NCBI GenBank assembly: GCA_002256115.1
Contig: NKIK01000031.1
Location: 1 to 55,415, forward strand
Reading direction: 5' to 3'
Length of the DNA: 55,415 nucleotides
Origin: Burkholderiales bacterium PBB3
GTDB taxonomy: Bacteria > Pseudomonadota > Gammaproteobacteria > Burkholderiales > Burkholderiaceae_C
Each line of letters begins with the position of its first letter. Positions within the stretch are counted from its first letter, which is position 1. Under the pieces are notes generated by a model. That model was not told where the DNA came from. It ran no database searches and worked only from the letters and a program-made list of their open reading frames with translations. Both the position numbers and the translations under genes were made by a program. Below are positions 54,436-55,415 of the stretch, piece by piece.

Positions 54436-54500
54436 GGAACGGAGGTTACCCCCCGCCCCCCGCGCAGATCCGTACGTGCAGTATTCCCGCATACGGCTCC
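54436..54500 (-). ncRNA. Group II intron domains V-VI (3' end)
   Basis: On the minus strand the segment GAGCCGTATGCG-GGAATACT-GCACGTACGGATC (54500 to 54468) is a domain V hairpin. A GC-rich stem with an internal AA follows (domain VI), ending near TTCCTACC around 54434-54437, the probable 3' splice site. Domain V starts four bases after the maturase stop codon, so the ORF occupies domain IV. The exact end is uncertain by a few bases. Confidence 0.8.
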
Positions 54501-54504
54501 TGCC

Positions 54505-55415
54505 TCAGGTGTGTGACGCATAGAAGCGTTGCGCAGGATGAGGGTGTGCATTGCATATAGTGGGCATAAACCGCTTGGCAATTCTCTGGAATCTGCTCCG
54601 CGGCATCTTGGGCGTCTGGCTTCTGCGCATCAAGGCATGGCGCCAGGCGCGCTCAACCTCGCTGCACATACCGCGCAGCCGGTACAGGTTGCCCGGCACC
54701 GCGTGGTAGTTCAGGTAGCCCTGCACCACACGGTTGAGCCACCTGCCCACCTCTGCTATGGGTCGATGTCTTTTTGTCATCAGTTCCGCACGGATTTGTG
54801 CCATCTTGGCTCGCATTCGCTTCTTCACCGTCAGGCGTAGCACTTTGTATTTGCCTTCTCTGGTGGTGCTGCAGCAGTGTGTGAATCCAAGGAAGTCAAA
54901 GGTTTCAGGTTTGTCTTGGCCCCGTCTTTTGCGATTGACGGCCGCAAACCGACCAAATTCGATCAGCCGCGTCTTCTTCGCATTCAGGGTCAGTCCAAAC
55001 TTTGCCAGTCGCTCTTGCATGGCTGCAAGGAAGCTTCTGGCCGCAACTTCACTCTTGAATCCGTACACACTGTCATCAGCGTAGCGAACCATGATCGCTT
55101 TTCCCCGGGCGTGTCTGTGTCTCCATTTCCGTGCCCAGAGGTCCAGCGCGTAGTGCAGGTAGATGTTCGCCAGTAAGGGCGAGATCACTGCGCCTTGGGG
55201 GACTCCCTTGGTCGCCCCTACCCTACGCCCTTCCTCCATTACCCCCGCTTTGAGCCATTTGCCAATCAGTCTCAAGATTCGCTGATCCGCTATGCGGTGT
55301 TCCAGAAACTTCAGCATCCAGTCGTGGTCGATCTCGTCAAAGAAGGCCGCTATGTCTGCATCGAGTATCCAGTTCACCCCTCGGCTCTGGATTCCGACTG
55401 TCAGCGCGTCCTGCG
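54505..55415 (-). CDS. ltrA: Group II intron reverse transcriptase/maturase (partial, 5' end outside window)
   Basis: The frame is open to the right edge (…DALTVGIQSRGVNWILDADIAAFFDEID). It shows RT blocks including the DADIAAFFDEID motif, GVPQGAVISPLLANIYLHY, and the catalytic YADD (VRYADDSVYG). A maturase (X) domain (~RHRPIAEVGRWLNRVVQGYLNYHAVPGN) follows, with no HNH endonuclease at the C-terminus. The true N-terminus and the 5' part of the intron lie outside the window. GTG at 55377 is not the start, since conserved RT sequence continues beyond it. Confidence 0.95.
   Translation of the reverse strand, partial: QDALTVGIQSRGVNWILDADIAAFFDEIDHDWMLKFLEHRIADQRILRLIGKWLKAGVMEEGRRVGATKGVPQGAVISPLLANIYLHYALDLWARKWRHRHARGKAIMVRYADDSVYGFKSEVAARSFLAAMQERLAKFGLTLNAKKTRLIEFGRFAAVNRKRRGQDKPETFDFLGFTHCCSTTREGKYKVLRLTVKKRMRAKMAQIRAELMTKRHRPIAEVGRWLNRVVQGYLNYHAVPGNLYRLRGMCSEVERAWRHALMRRSQTPKMPRSRFQRIAKRFMPTICNAHPHPAQRFYASHT

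Overview
The window looks like the chromosome of a betaproteobacterium of the Burkholderiales, most likely Comamonadaceae (Rhodoferax/Polaromonas-like). The evidence is high GC with strong G/C third positions, the family-typical dispersed repeats, the serS/tRNA-Ser, fkpB-ispH and radC neighbourhoods, and a DUF3494 ice-binding protein that would suit a cold-water organism. No database search was possible, so genus is inference.

Layout. 1-550: an IS630-type transposase tail and a truncated surface-domain fragment. 566-8765: mixed housekeeping and accessory genes (EamA transporter, DUF808 protein, DEDD exonuclease, LysR regulator, GDSL lipoprotein esterase, dienelactone-hydrolase-like enzyme, periplasmic GH13 glycosidase, SRPBCC protein). 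8808-16171: a six-gene leftward operon for a MacAB-like exporter (membrane fusion protein, ATPase, two separate permeases) ending in its own NtrC-type response regulator and NtrY-like kinase. A good sigma-54 promoter and a cluster of GTCCG repeats lie upstream. 16387-30701: mostly rightward metabolic genes, including a FabH-like synthase, acyl-CoA synthetase, pentaheme cytochrome, 5'-nucleotidase, hybrid kinase, an RluA-type synthase, PHP phosphatase, YciO-like protein, M50 protease, trpS and a nitrobindin-like protein. 30705-35982: serS with a tRNA-Ser(CGA) directly behind it and a shared terminator, fkpB-ispH, radC and an Smr-domain gene. 36056-42696: a VapBC-type toxin-antitoxin pair, truncated haemoglobin, modE and modABC with a clear ModE palindrome, a frameshifted gene, and a WYL regulator. 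42723-48812: a MITE-like element, the ice-binding protein, a repeat-rich gap, and several secreted or unknown proteins. 48824-53401: an ECF sigma factor, a secreted protein and a transmembrane Ser/Thr kinase. 53434-55415: a ferredoxin, a PemIK/MazEF-type pair, and a group II intron running off the right edge.

Two themes stand out. First, at least eight copies of a ~55-bp dispersed repeat occur. One supplies the N-terminus of the EamA transporter and one sits in frame inside radC. A second repeat family supplies the N-terminal extension of IspH, and a third, MITE-like, element supplies the stop codon of the ice-binding protein. Repeat DNA has thus been taken into coding sequence four times in 55 kb. 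Second, there are two compact signalling systems, the sigma-54 exporter operon with a built-in two-component pair and the ECF/secreted protein/kinase cluster. The exporter operon is the best candidate for an undescribed self-regulating system, because promoter, putative enhancer, transporter and regulator are all visible together.
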